64,000 bases of DNA from Paenibacillaceae bacterium (GCA_004134985.1 REGQ01000014.1:62001-126000), one strand, 5' to 3'; shown: positions 17,641 to 26,209, counted from the stretch's first letter. Program-made: numbers and translations. The notes: generated by a model from the sequence alone, not told the origin.

Positions 17641-18484
17641 GACGGTTCATTCCCTCCGTGTAGTGATGAAAATAGCGGGCCAGCCGCCATGTTTGCCATG
17701 CGGCGAGCAAAATGCCCGCCATAATAAGCGCAAGATAGACAGCGAGATGAAGGCTCAGCAAGGATTTCATTAGGGCCGGCGACATCATCACCAGCATGCT
17801 GGATGCTGTCCATATCGAAAGCAGAAGCATGATGGCGCTGCTGCCGCGCAGCATGGTGGAGATTAGCAGCGCCAGGCCGGACAGCAAGGTGAAAGGGGTC
17901 AGCCAGAGCAATGTTGTATGAAGCAGCAACTGCTGCTGGTCAAGCACGCTTAATAGTACACCGAACACGCTGTTCAACATGACGCTGTAAAGCGATACCA
18001 GCGTCAGTCTGGCCAGCATGATCGAAGCGGCATTGTACTTGCAGGACATTTCGAGCTCCAGCATCCGCGTATCGCGGCTGCGGAAAATTTCTGCCAGCCC
18101 GATAATAAACGGCAGCGGGGCCAGTATGAATACCACCGCTTGGGTGGGAAGGTGAATGTTCATTGCGATCACTATCATAGCCATGCCATAAAGCAGCAGA
18201 TTGACGATCCAGTAAAGCGGATGGATGCTGAGTATTTCTCCGGCGGCCAGTTTCAACAGTGGGAGAAAACGTGCATGGACAGTCGGCGTTGGAGCTGCCT
18301 GCAGCGTCATTTCAAGCTGCAGATGACGGATCGTCCGCGCGATGTCGTCTTCTCCGGGATAGGGAATTTCGTATCGGTGCAGCTGCTGCCGGATTCGATC
18401 GCTATCCTCTACTGGCAGGACGGCATCGATTGCGTCTGTTGATTCTTGCGCGCCTTCAGCGCCGCTGTCTCTCTTCTTGGTCAT
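17624..18484 (-). CDS. Membrane protein encoded between ECF sigma factor and ABC exporter
   Basis: A 286-residue protein from ATG 18484 (AAGGAGCAGTGACC upstream). Residues 1-85 are soluble and charged. The rest has about six membrane helices beginning near residue 95 (HPLYWIVNLLLYGMAMIVIA). I do not recognise a named family. It starts inside the last 29 bases of the sigma gene, so synthesis is probably coupled to the sigma factor. A cytoplasmic N-terminus on a membrane anchor at this position is what one expects of an anti-sigma factor, yet no zinc-binding ZAS motif (HxxxCxxC) is visible. It may instead be a transporter component. Confidence 0.75.
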   Translation of the reverse strand: MTKKRDSGAEGAQESTDAIDAVLPVEDSDRIRQQLHRYEIPYPGEDDIARTIRHLQLEMTLQAAPTPTVHARFLPLLKLAAGEILSIHPLYWIVNLLLYGMAMIVIAMNIHLPTQAVVFILAPLPFIIGLAEIFRSRDTRMLELEMSCKYNAASIMLARLTLVSLYSVMLNSVFGVLLSVLDQQQLLLHTTLLWLTPFTLLSGLALLISTMLRGSSAIMLLLSIWTASSMLVMMSPALMKSLLSLHLAVYLALIMAGILLAAWQTWRLARYFHHYTEGMNRLEAHH

Positions 18485-19028
18485 GGTCACTGCTCCTTTC
18501 AAAGATTGATTTCAGTTTCATCATCCCCTGCTTAATGCGGGATTTAACCGTCGGTTCCGGAGCCGACGTAAGGGCGGCGATCTCCTTGATTTTCAAGTCA
18601 TGGTAAAAGCGCAGCACAATGCTTTCACGCTGCTGCTCGGGCAAGGTGAGCAGCGCCTCCTTCACCAGCGCGCTGTCGGTTTTACGCTCGAACAGATCAA
18701 TAATGCTTTCATCGCCAGGGTCAAATCGCTCCGGCCAGGGCTGGGAAGAACGCGCCGTTTTGTAGCCTTTGCTTTTGAAGTAATCCCGGCAGGTGTTCAG
18801 CGCAATCTTGATCAGCCAATGCTGGAAACGGTCCGTTTGGTCAACGAATTGCGCATTGCGCACCATCTTGATGAATGTCTCCTGCGTTAAATCGTAAGAA
18901 AGATGGTAATCCCCGATCTGACGGTATATGAAGGCGAAGACGGTCTGGTAATGGCGTCTGACCAGCACCTCCATTGCGCTCTGTATGCCTTGGCGAATTT
19001 CCTTGAGTAGTTGTTCATCGGTTTGCAA
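18456..19028 (-). CDS. ECF-type RNA polymerase sigma factor
   Basis: About 190 residues. Region 2 includes DLTQETFIKMVRNA and region 4 is a helix-turn-helix LKIKEIAALTSAPEPTVKSRIKQGMMKL. There is no region 3, so this is the extracytoplasmic-function group. TTG 19028 is preferred because GAGGTG lies six bases upstream and the product opens QTDEQLLKEIRQG like other ECF factors. An in-frame ATG at 19088 has AAGG directly against it, too close to act. The gene heads an operon with a membrane protein and ABC exporter, and probably drives that operon in response to an envelope stress. Confidence 0.88.
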   Translation of the reverse strand: MQTDEQLLKEIRQGIQSAMEVLVRRHYQTVFAFIYRQIGDYHLSYDLTQETFIKMVRNAQFVDQTDRFQHWLIKIALNTCRDYFKSKGYKTARSSQPWPERFDPGDESIIDLFERKTDSALVKEALLTLPEQQRESIVLRFYHDLKIKEIAALTSAPEPTVKSRIKQGMMKLKSIFERSSDHDQEERQRR

Positions 19029-19153
19029 CGGCTTCACCTCGCTTCTATATGTATATGACGACAAATCGGCGGAAAAAGGATGATGCATCCTTGCTGGACA
19101 ATCTGTATCTGGAAGTAGGAATTACATTTTGAAATAAAAATAGTGATTTTATA

Positions 19154-19182
19154 TTGAAAAAGAAGGTAATACGCTATATATT
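19154..19182 (+). promoter_or_regulatory. Putative sigma-A promoter of the Lrp-chromate transporter operon
   Basis: TTGAAA (19154-19159) and TATATT (19177-19182) are separated by exactly 17 bases in an A+T-rich gap. The Lrp-type gene starts about 60 bases after the predicted transcription start. The gap is also the divergent region upstream of the sigma-factor operon. Confidence 0.6.
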
Positions 19183-19250
19183 TATTCATATAGTAATTAA
19201 AAATATAATTTATCAGTCTATTTGTTAGTGATAAAAGGAGCTGTGAGTAC

Positions 19251-19733
19251 ATGATGTCCGATTCTTCGTATAATTCCGCGCCCGCCGTGCTCGACGAGAC
19301 AGACCGCCGCATCATTGCCATTCTTAACAAGAACGGGAGAATATCCTATACGGATTTGGCCAAGGAAGTCGGGCTTTCTCGCGTCGCCGTCCAGGCACGG
19401 ATCAATGCCATGATGGATGAAGGCGTAATTGAACGGTTTACAGCGGTTATAAATCCCGAAAAAATCGGGATAAATGTATCGGCCTTTTTCAATATCGAAG
19501 TGGAGCCGAAGTTTTTGCATGAAGTGGCCGATGAGCTTGCGCTCGATCCGTTTATAACCAGTCTCTATCATATGACGGGACCGAGTAAATTGCATGTCCA
19601 CGGGCTGTTCAGAAACAATCAGGAGATGGAAGGGTACCTGAAGGATAAAATTTATAAGATGCCGGGCATTATGAGTGTCGATTGCCAGGTGTTGATTACC
19701 CGCTACAAGAGCCGAATGGGAATGAGGTTATAA
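19251..19733 (+). CDS. Lrp/AsnC-family regulator of the chromate transporter operon (YwrC/ChrS-like)
   Basis: A 160-residue regulator. The N-terminal helix-turn-helix lies in [31 protein letters not shown]-like sequence (residues 14-45), followed by a RAM/AsnC ligand-binding domain ([11 protein letters not shown] to the end). AAAAGGAG precedes the double ATG. The next gene starts three bases after the stop. The same order, Lrp-type regulator then two short chromate transporter genes, occurs as ywrC-ywrB-ywrA in Bacillus subtilis, where YwrC (ChrS) controls the pair. A like role here is inferred from synteny. Confidence 0.88.
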   Translation: MMSDSSYNSAPAVLDETDRRIIAILNKNGRISYTDLAKEVGLSRVAVQARINAMMDEGVIERFTAVINPEKIGINVSAFFNIEVEPKFLHEVADELALDPFITSLYHMTGPSKLHVHGLFRNNQEMEGYLKDKIYKMPGIMSVDCQVLITRYKSRMGMRL

Positions 19734-19736
19734 GTG

Positions 19737-20417
19737 ATGACTGAAATGGGAACAGGTCAACCTGACAACGCTGGCTCGGCAGCTGCTGCCGTGAAGCCGG
19801 GCGGCTCGTATTCGGAAATTTCGTGGGCAATGTTCAAAACCGGTGTGCTGGGCTTTGGCGGCGGTCCGTCGGTTATTCCGCTCATTCATTATGAGGCGGT
19901 TAACCGCTATCGCTGGATGGAGGCGGAGGAATTTGCAGAGGTACTGGCGCTTGCCAACGCGCTGCCCGGGCCGATTGCGACGAAGATTGCAGCTTATCTC
20001 GGCTATCGCTTGCGCGGTGTTTGGGGGGCTATTGCAGCGGTGCTTGCGCACATTATGCCTTCAGCGCTGGCGATGATCGCGCTGCTGTCCGCAGTGCAGT
20101 TTTTAAGCGGCTCCAGCATCGTGCAGGGTATGATTGGTGCAGTGACTCCGGTGATTGCGGTCATGCTCGGCATGATGGCGTATGAGTTTGGCGAGCGTGC
20201 GGTTAAAGGATTGGGCAAGTGGATGGGCGGGGGATGTTTTCTGATCGCTTTTGGGCTGCTCCAGACTGTCGCTGTCCATCCGGCCATTGTCATTGTCGTC
20301 TTTCTTGCTTACGGCGTCTTTCATTTGAAAATTGCCGACTGGTTTCGCAATAACCGGAACAAGCCGCGCAGGAAGGGCAAGCAGCAGGAAGGGGAAACGA
20401 CATCATGGAGTGGCTAG
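19737..20417 (+). CDS. Short-chain chromate transporter, N-terminal-type subunit
   Basis: A 226-residue member of the CHR family (PF02417) with the signature FGGGPSVIPLIHYEAV near residue 40 and LANALPGPIATKIAAYLGY near residue 75, then about five more membrane helices and a basic tail. Short-chain CHR proteins work as pairs in which each gene supplies one half of the long ChrA. The partner starts 13 bases before this stop. The pair exports chromate (or takes up sulfate-like anions in some members). ATG 19737 follows an adjacent in-frame GTG that could serve instead. Confidence 0.9.
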   Translation: MTEMGTGQPDNAGSAAAAVKPGGSYSEISWAMFKTGVLGFGGGPSVIPLIHYEAVNRYRWMEAEEFAEVLALANALPGPIATKIAAYLGYRLRGVWGAIAAVLAHIMPSALAMIALLSAVQFLSGSSIVQGMIGAVTPVIAVMLGMMAYEFGERAVKGLGKWMGGGCFLIAFGLLQTVAVHPAIVIVVFLAYGVFHLKIADWFRNNRNKPRRKGKQQEGETTSWSG

Positions 20418-20938
20418 AACTTATTATCGGTTTTTTCGTTGCTAACGTGCTCGGTTATGGCGGGGGGCCTGCTTCTATTCCTCTTATGTATCAAGAGATC
20501 GTCACTCACCGCGAATGGACGACAGACCATCAGTTTTCGAATATTTTGGCGCTGGGCAATGCGCTGCCCGGGCCGATTGCGACGAAGATTGCCGCATTTG
20601 TCGGCTATGAGGTGTCTGGATGGTTCGGGATGCTCGTCGCATTGGCTGCGACCGTTGTTCCTTCGGCGGTGGCGCTGATCGTGCTGCTGAACGTGCTGCA
20701 GCGGCACCGGCAATCGCCTGCAGTGAAAGGGATGACCATGCTTGTCCAGCCGGTCATTGCGATTATGATGCTGTTGCTCACCTGGCAGCTTGCCGCCAAC
20801 TCGGTGCAGCTGATCGGTCTCTGGCAAGCGCTGGCGATTGCGGCGATTGCTTATTGGCTGATGGGGAGGCGCAAAGTCCACCCGGCCATCGTCATTGTGT
20901 GCGCTTTTGCCTACGGTGGAATTATGGGTGCATTTTAA
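20405..20938 (+). CDS. Short-chain chromate transporter, C-terminal-type subunit
   Basis: A 177-residue CHR-family half-protein with GYGGGPASIPLMYQEIV near residue 20 and LGNALPGPIATKIAAFVGY near residue 55, closely parallel to the motifs of its neighbour. About five membrane helices are predicted, with inverse topology expected from known pairs. The start lies inside the previous gene, with a GGAAGGGGAAACGACATC ribosome region, so the two halves are translationally coupled and likely made in equal amounts. It corresponds in position to ywrA/chr3C of Bacillus subtilis. Confidence 0.9.
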   Translation: MEWLELIIGFFVANVLGYGGGPASIPLMYQEIVTHREWTTDHQFSNILALGNALPGPIATKIAAFVGYEVSGWFGMLVALAATVVPSAVALIVLLNVLQRHRQSPAVKGMTMLVQPVIAIMMLLLTWQLAANSVQLIGLWQALAIAAIAYWLMGRRKVHPAIVIVCAFAYGGIMGAF

Positions 20939-21004
20939 CACGGCCGCCTTGAAGCTCCCCAGTTGAATGAGATGGATCTATAGAAAGTGGGATCGTTCTG
21001 CAAG

Positions 21005-21901
21005 CTACAGCATCCGGCTGACAAGTCTGAATTGCTGCGGGGAGAAGGCGGTTTGCTTCTTGAATACCCGGCAGAAATAATGAACCGAGTTGAAGTGCAG
21101 TTCCTCGGCGATTTGCGTGATGGGCTGCTCGGTGTGGGACAGCAGCTCTTTGGCATGGTCGATTTTTTGCAGCATGTGATAATGGTGAGGGGAAATGCCG
21201 AATTGGGTTTTGAAGTTTTTGGATAAGTAGTCTTCATGATATCCTGTCCACTCTGAAATCCAGCTTCGATCGTAACGCAGCGCCGCCGATTGGGAGAGCC
21301 GCTTGGCAACGGTATACAAAATTTTTAATTGGGGCGAATAATGCTGCTCAACCTTTTGAATGTGCTTGGATAGCAAGTAGAATAGCTCGACAAGCAAGCT
21401 TCGGTTCATGACAGCGGCCAATCCGCTGGCTGACTTGAAATGGCTTACCATCTGCAGCAGCAGCGGCTGAATGGCGGAATCACGCATGGAGATCGATTCG
21501 GGCACACGAAGCTCTTCAGGCCCACGCTCCCCAACAGTCAATAGATTGGCAGGCGGGTTGACGGACAGCATGGCTTCTGGCTCTTCAGTTGCGCCAGCGA
21601 AGCTGGTGTGCAGATCGCCCGTCAGCTCGAAGTGAACGCCAATCAGTTCAAAAGGATGCTCGTCATTGGCGCGAAAGCAGTGGACGATGTTAGGACCGTA
21701 ATAGAACAAATCCCCTTCTGTCGCCGTGTAGTGGCGATCCTGAATAATCGCCGTGCCAGCCCCGCGCACGACATAAATAAATTGATGCGAATGAATGAAG
21801 CGCGGACCGAATTGGTAGCCGGGCAAGCACTTCAAGTAATTGGCATACGACACAACCGGGTTAAAATCATACCAGTCAATGCGGTGCAATGGCTCCTCCA
21901 C
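21005..21901 (-). CDS. AraC-family regulator with N-terminal cupin domain
   Basis: A 298-residue regulator. The cupin-type sensing domain (SHQFIYVVRGAGTAIIQDRHY, residues 37-57) is followed by a linker and a C-terminal AraC double helix-turn-helix (EWTGYHEDYLSKNFKTQFG and ITQIAEELHFNSVHYFCRVFKKQ). No receiver domain is present, so it should bind a small ligand directly. It is divergent from the dioxygenase-like gene at 22155 with a 253-base gap between them, which makes that gene the most likely target. The gap includes CCTACAATGAAGG (from about 22082), similar to the -10 region before the locus A binding protein. Confidence 0.9.
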   Translation of the reverse strand: MEEPLHRIDWYDFNPVVSYANYLKCLPGYQFGPRFIHSHQFIYVVRGAGTAIIQDRHYTATEGDLFYYGPNIVHCFRANDEHPFELIGVHFELTGDLHTSFAGATEEPEAMLSVNPPANLLTVGERGPEELRVPESISMRDSAIQPLLLQMVSHFKSASGLAAVMNRSLLVELFYLLSKHIQKVEQHYSPQLKILYTVAKRLSQSAALRYDRSWISEWTGYHEDYLSKNFKTQFGISPHHYHMLQKIDHAKELLSHTEQPITQIAEELHFNSVHYFCRVFKKQTAFSPQQFRLVSRML

Positions 21902-22154
21902 CCTTCCTGAAAATCAATTTTGTATTCTCGTTCAATTTGAAAACGCAATACGTGTGCGTTGGATATTCTACGGCAATTATATCATATCGAAGCCCTCTTA
22001 ATTGATGAATCTTCGCAGATGATCCATCTCGGTAAAGTGCAACTTAATCATCTAAAAGCTAAAGCCAACACCGCTTTTTTTTCCTACAATGAAGGTGCGT
22101 CATCACTAGCACGGATTGCCCGTGATGATGAACTGTGAATTGGGGGGATGAAAC

Positions 22155-23096
22155 ATGGACAATGCTTTGAAACCTGCGTCCAAATCATTTGTTGATTCCA
22201 CGCCGCTGCTTAAGCATCCTGAAGCGCTGCAAGAGCGCGCGGAGAAAAGCGGTTATTTATTTTTTCGTAATGTGCTGGATAAAGATCGGCTGCTCGAAGT
22301 CCGCAAGCTGATACTGGAGATTCTGAACAGCCGTGGTCTGGTAAGCCAGTACCATCCTGTTGACGAAGGCATCGCAGACTATGATCAGGTGAATAAGCTG
22401 CCCAGCGAGGCAGTAGTCGGTTACGGTGTACCGATGGACCTCTATCAGGAAGTGCAGAAACTCGAAGCTTTTCATGCGCTGGCTCATCAGCCCGCGCTGT
22501 TGGAGTTGTTCGCCGTGCTGTTTGGAGAAGCGGCGCTGCCGCATCCTCGAAATATCGCGAGGCTGATGCTGCCGCATGAAAGTGTCAAAACAACGCCGCC
22601 GCATCAGGATTTTATTCATATTCAGGGAACGCCTGCGACTTGGACGGCCTGGTTTCCACTCGGAGATTGCTCGAAGGAGCTTGGGGGATTGGCAATCCTG
22701 GAGGGCAGTCATCAGGAGGGCGTGCTTCATGTCACACAGCATCAGGGCGGAGCCGGAGGGCTGGAGGCGATTTTGTGCGAGCTGGATTTGGAGTGGGCCG
22801 AGGGTGACTACCAGCTTGGCGATGTCATTGTGTTCCACAGCTGTACCGTTCATAAAGCGCAGCCGAACCGGATGGGCAACAAAATAAGGCTGTCTTGCGA
22901 CTTTCGCTATCAGCCGCTGAGCCAGCCGATTGATCAAGGCTCCTTGCAGCCGCATGGCGGCCGGGGATTGTACACATGGGAAGAGCTGTATGAAGGATGG
23001 CAGGACAAGAGCATTCAATATTATTGGGAGCGGCATGGCATGACACTGTCTGAATGGAACGAGACTGTCAGGTGGCAAAAGGACAAAATTTGCTGA
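22155..23096 (+). CDS. Phytanoyl-CoA dioxygenase-family protein
   Basis: A 313-residue Fe(II)/2-oxoglutarate-dependent oxygenase-like protein (PhyH, PF05721). The facial triad is visible: H150 and D152 in PPHQDF and the distal H233 in VHKAQPNR, with the 2-oxoglutarate-binding Arg likely in NKIRLSCDFRYQ. The ribosome site is GGGGGGATG. Bacterial members hydroxylate diverse small molecules, and the substrate here is unknown. It stands alone downstream of a divergent AraC regulator. Only distant similarity links it to the second family member at 35585. Confidence 0.88.
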   Translation: MDNALKPASKSFVDSTPLLKHPEALQERAEKSGYLFFRNVLDKDRLLEVRKLILEILNSRGLVSQYHPVDEGIADYDQVNKLPSEAVVGYGVPMDLYQEVQKLEAFHALAHQPALLELFAVLFGEAALPHPRNIARLMLPHESVKTTPPHQDFIHIQGTPATWTAWFPLGDCSKELGGLAILEGSHQEGVLHVTQHQGGAGGLEAILCELDLEWAEGDYQLGDVIVFHSCTVHKAQPNRMGNKIRLSCDFRYQPLSQPIDQGSLQPHGGRGLYTWEELYEGWQDKSIQYYWERHGMTLSEWNETVRWQKDKIC

Positions 23097-23363
23097 TCTG
23101 CGAGATTAAATGAGGTCTAAACTTATTTCCGCTATGCAACGGTGCACCGTGCGGTGTGACAATCAATTGCCGTCAACGGTTTGGACGGGTTTTGATGTAT
23201 TGACGGTAAGCACGGGGGAGGGCTGGCAGGGCTGGCACTCGTTAAGGATATGCGGACCATTGGTGTGGGGGGGCGGCCTGTTCTGGTACTCCCTCACTGC
23301 AGCTTGGAGGGTTCACAAATACGGCACAATAGGGAAGATTTGTGTGCGATTTGTGACATTTGC

Positions 23364-23393
23364 TATTGACACTCAGTAGCGAGAACGATTATC
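23364..23393 (+). promoter_or_regulatory. Putative sigma-A promoter overlapped by the Fur box
   Basis: TTGACA at 23364-23369 is followed, 18 bases later, by TATCAT at 23388-23393. The -10 lies inside the left arm of the Fur-type inverted repeat, so repressor binding would block RNA polymerase directly. Confidence 0.6.
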
Positions 23394-23419
23394 ATAAATG
23401 TTAACAATGATAATCGTTC
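23379..23419. promoter_or_regulatory. Fur box (iron-responsive operator)
   Basis: GAGAACGATTATCAT (23379-23393) and ATGATAATCGTTCTC (23405-23419) form a perfect 15-base inverted repeat around an 11-base centre. The arms contain the GATTATCAT/ATGATAATC cores of Bacillus Fur sites. The site lies between the -10 and the start of the siderophore ABC ATPase gene, predicting repression when iron is plentiful. Confidence 0.85.
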
Positions 23420-23497
23420 TCACTAGTTTAGAGTTATTATAAATAACGCCAATTTCTTTGGAGAAGGATTGGCTACTTTAGAGGAGTGTGTTATAGC

Positions 23498-24349
23498 ATG
23501 ATTCGTTTGACAACCACCCATTTGGACATTGCTTATGACAGTCGCATGATTGTGAAGGATCTGAATATTGCCATTCCGCAAGGGAAAATAACGGCCCTTG
23601 TTGGATCGAACGGATCGGGCAAATCGACGATTCTCAAGACACTTTCCAGAATCATGTCTCCATCAAGCGGAAGTGTTCTGCTGGACGGAAGATCAATTCA
23701 TAAGCAATCGACCAAAGAGGTGGCCAAACAGCTCGCTATTTTGCCGCAAAACCCTACAGCCCCAGATGGATTGACCGTATCTGAACTTGTGTCTTACGGA
23801 CGTTTTCCTTACCAAAAAGGTTTTGGTTCAATGAGCAAGGAAGATCGCGAGATCGTAAGCTGGGCGCTTGAAGCGACAGGAATGTCTGTATTCGCTGATC
23901 GTCCCGTCGACCATCTCTCAGGAGGCCAGCGGCAGCGGGCGTGGATCGCGATGACATTGACACAAGAAACCAACATTATGTTCCTCGATGAGCCAACAAC
24001 GTTTCTGGATATGGCCCATCAGTTGGAAGTACTGCAATTGCTGCAGTCTTTGAACCAGAAGGAAGGCCGCACCATCGTCATGGTTGTCCATGATTTGAAT
24101 CATGCTTCACGCTATGCGGATCATATGATCGCGATCAAAACAGGCACGGTAGCCGGAGAAGGCTCGCCGCAGCAAGTTATGACACCGGAAATTCTGCGTG
24201 AAGTATTCGGTATTGAAGCCGATGTTGTGCCTGATCCGCGTACTGGCGTTCCGCTGTGCCTGCCTTTTGCATTGGCCTACGCCCAGGAAGAAGATCACAG
24301 CAAGCAGACAAACGCTAAAGACAAGAAACTGGCTACAGTAAGCGCCTGA
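23498..24349 (+). CDS. Iron-siderophore ABC transporter ATP-binding protein (FecE/YusV type)
   Basis: A 283-residue ATPase from ATG 23498, which follows GAGGAG. It has Walker A GSNGSGKS near residue 34, the Q-loop in LAILPQNP, signature [13 protein letters not shown], Walker [13 protein letters not shown] and the switch His in [11 protein letters not shown], all matching the FhuC/FecE/YusV group. It powers uptake of ferric siderophores. No permease or binding-protein gene is adjacent. Bacillus subtilis YusV is likewise an orphan ATPase shared by several siderophore importers, so a shared role is plausible. The Fur box upstream supports iron control. A terminator follows at 24425. Confidence 0.93.
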   Translation: MIRLTTTHLDIAYDSRMIVKDLNIAIPQGKITALVGSNGSGKSTILKTLSRIMSPSSGSVLLDGRSIHKQSTKEVAKQLAILPQNPTAPDGLTVSELVSYGRFPYQKGFGSMSKEDREIVSWALEATGMSVFADRPVDHLSGGQRQRAWIAMTLTQETNIMFLDEPTTFLDMAHQLEVLQLLQSLNQKEGRTIVMVVHDLNHASRYADHMIAIKTGTVAGEGSPQQVMTPEILREVFGIEADVVPDPRTGVPLCLPFALAYAQEEDHSKQTNAKDKKLATVSA

Positions 24350-24424
24350 TTGCGCTGCATTTATTGAGGCGAGGCATTCAACTCAGAGCCAAACCAGCAA
24401 CCCCAGTTACCCGAGCAAGCCAAG

Positions 24425-24449
24425 GCCCCGATTTCACGGGGCTTTTTGG
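24425..24449 (+). terminator. Rho-independent terminator
   Basis: GGCCCCG pairs with CGGGGCT around the loop ATTTCA and is followed by TTTTT. It ends the message of the siderophore ATPase gene. Confidence 0.85.
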
Positions 24450-24605
24450 CATTTCGCTCAAAATTGAGAGCAGCTCTCGGCATACTGTACTACTAAAATG
24501 CGTTATAAGGGTAGGTGATACCGTGTGCGCTGCTTCGTGCTGTGAACGTTAGTTCAGAGGACAGACGATTACTAGCTTCTATTTCGTGGGTTTTCATGGG
24601 GATCT

Positions 24606-24797
24606 TGCGCTAACGCTTGCCACAGCGCTTATATGGCTTCAATTGACCCTTTTATAATTTTAACGCTTGCCACAGCGCTTATTCCCTCCACGGACGGGTA
24701 AAATCATGCGATTTTCTATAAATAAGGTGGCTCAGTTTCCTTACAATTTTTTTTGGGCTGAATTTCCTTAAATAGCGCCGCTCATCAGCGTTAGAAT
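24606..24797. repeat. Dispersed inverted-repeat element, TAACGCTTG family, copy 2
   Basis: Direct motifs GCTAACGCTTGCCACAGCGC (about 24609) and TAACGCTTGCCACAGCGC (about 24660) are followed by inverted relatives. One is AATAAGGTGGCT near 24721. The other is AAATAGCGCCGCTCATCAGC near 24771, continuing to GTTAGAATTC by 24799. Copy 1 at 759-1040 shares the motif, the internal AATAAGGTGGCT and the terminal AGCGTTAGAATTC. Confidence 0.7.
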
Positions 24798-24975
24798 TCC
24801 ACATTGCCGCCTTCATTTTGATCGGGGATCATGCGTTGAGTTTAGAACACAGAACGGATAACGTGTCGCTTCAAACTGAATAACTTTCGGTGCAGGTGGC
24901 GAATGCGATGGTAGCACGCCATCGTTAGGGATATAATGAAAGGTGTTCCTAATAACATAAGGTGGGTGGGTGCAA

Positions 24976-25812
24976 ATGAAACTAGTGGAAATAACCTTGT
25001 GCACAAATCGGTCTGCGGCGATAAAAGAGTTCTACGGCACCGTTTTGGGGCTGGACATACTGGAGGATCAACCGGGAAGGCTTTCGTTTCGAGCCGGAGA
25101 ATCCGTGCTTGCTTTTCGTGAAAATGCCGCTGCGGACCAATCGTTCTATCATATTGCATTCACCATTCCAACCAATAAAATGTCCGAAGCGAAGCAGTGG
25201 GCAACTGCAAGAGGCATCACTTTGTTCTCCAGAGAAGGGCAGGAGGAATTCTCTTTCGAAAGCTGGCATGCATCGGCCTTGTACTTCTATGATCCGGATG
25301 ACAACCTGATCGAGTTTATCGCCCATCATACGCTCGATAATGCTTCGACCGAAGCATTCGGCCCTGAACAGCTGCTTCGCATCAGTGAAATCGGACTTCC
25401 TGTTGATGATGTGCCTGATGTAGCAAGCAAGCTAAAGCGGATGTTTCAGCTTGAAATGTGGGGCGGGGATGGACAACAGTTCACGCCGCTTGGTGATGCT
25501 GAGGGCGTATTGATTGTGGTGGACAGGCGGCGGCCCTGGTTCCCGGATGGACGGGTGCCAACCGTGTTCGAAACGGCAGTTAAAATCAGCGGCACAGTGC
25601 CAGCCAGCCACTCTGCAGACAGCACGGCAGAGGGCAAAGTGTTAGCAAGTGAGTCTGCAGACGGCATGGCAGAGAGCAAAGTGTTAGCAAGTGAGTCTGC
25701 AGACGGCACGGCAGAGGGCAAAGTGTTAGCAAGTGACTCTGCAGAAAGCACGGCAAGCGGCTCTGTAAGCCTAGTCTTCCAGGACGGCCTGTATGAATTG
25801 GAATCCGTTTGA
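24976..25812 (+). CDS. Two-domain VOC (glyoxalase-fold) protein with internal 14-residue repeats
   Basis: A 278-residue protein from ATG 24976. The GTG two codons earlier is equally near the AAGGTGG site. Residues 1-115 form one VOC module (LVEITLCTNRSAAIKEFYGTVLG-like start, FYDPDDNLIEF end). A second module starts near residue 130 (ISEIGLPVDDVPDVA) and is interrupted by three to four copies of a 14-residue repeat, ESADGTAEGKVLAS, before the last strand SVSLVFQDG. VOC proteins include glyoxalases, bleomycin-resistance proteins and ring-cleaving dioxygenases. No metal-ligand set specific to one of these is clear, so activity is unassigned. The repeat is hydrophilic and probably a disordered loop. 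Confidence 0.82.
   Translation: MKLVEITLCTNRSAAIKEFYGTVLGLDILEDQPGRLSFRAGESVLAFRENAAADQSFYHIAFTIPTNKMSEAKQWATARGITLFSREGQEEFSFESWHASALYFYDPDDNLIEFIAHHTLDNASTEAFGPEQLLRISEIGLPVDDVPDVASKLKRMFQLEMWGGDGQQFTPLGDAEGVLIVVDRRRPWFPDGRVPTVFETAVKISGTVPASHSADSTAEGKVLASESADGMAESKVLASESADGTAEGKVLASDSAESTASGSVSLVFQDGLYELESV
25612..25758 (+). repeat. 42-bp in-frame tandem repeat inside the VOC gene
   Basis: TCTGCAGA recurs at 25612, 25654, 25696 and 25738, exactly 42 bases apart, and the intervening sequence is nearly identical (AAAGTGTTAGCAAGTGA in each). The unit keeps the reading frame. This looks like a recent expansion and may vary in copy number between strains. Confidence 0.9.
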
Positions 25813-26128
25813 TCGTGAGAATATGAATTAGCATGAGGTTGTGTGGGAAGATGAACTAGCGTCGAGTAGGGTGCTCAGCAATTCCTTTTGAATCTCCTCT
25901 TCAGTTAGAAATGCAGCGTTTAGCTCCTTAGCAGTCAGTCATAGAAATATGCATTTGCGGATTGCGCACGGTAATACATATAGCATCGGTTTGAGCATGG
26001 AAGACGGCGCAAGACACTGCTGGAAAAAACTTTTTTGATTTTATTATAAAAAGTAGTTGCATTATTATATGCCCCATGATATATTATTACTTGTCGCTCT
26101 TACTTAAAGGAAGCGAGAAAAACACTGT
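25813..26128. other. Intergenic region before the tRNA cluster
   Basis: I see no gene in this stretch. Its last 75 bases contain the tRNA promoter. The rest holds nothing recognisable. Confidence 0.5.
26057..26085 (+). promoter_or_regulatory. Promoter of the tRNA cluster
   Basis: TTGCAT (26057-26062) and TATATT (26080-26085) are separated by 17 bases in A+T-rich DNA. The first tRNA begins about 37 bases after the predicted start. Confidence 0.65.
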
Positions 26129-26203
26129 GCGGAAGTGGCTCAGCGGTAGAGCATCGCCTTGCCAAGGCGAGGGTCGCGGGTTCGATTCCCGTCTTCCGCT
26201 CCA
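26129..26203 (+). tRNA. tRNA-Gly (anticodon GCC)
   Basis: Acceptor arms GCGGAAG and CTTCCGC pair fully. The anticodon loop CTTGCCAAG gives GCC. The T-arm contains GGTTCGATTCC and the CCA end is encoded. It is the first of four tRNA genes in a row. Confidence 0.97.
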
Positions 26204-26209
26204 TAAATT

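Larger units (their letters stand above)
23097..23497. other. Intergenic region upstream of the iron-uptake ATPase
   Basis: The first 260 bases hold nothing I can identify. An open frame at 23110-23379 has no ribosome site or recognisable product. The last 140 bases contain the promoter and Fur box described separately. Confidence 0.6.
24350..24975. other. Intergenic region after the iron ATPase
   Basis: It contains a rho-independent terminator (24425-24449) and a dispersed repeat element (24606-24797). The remaining sequence holds no supported gene. Confidence 0.6.

Noticed and set aside
23110-23379. 89-codon open frame before the Fur box
   Set aside because: It has no ribosome site and no recognisable product, and it runs into the promoter of the iron ATPase gene.
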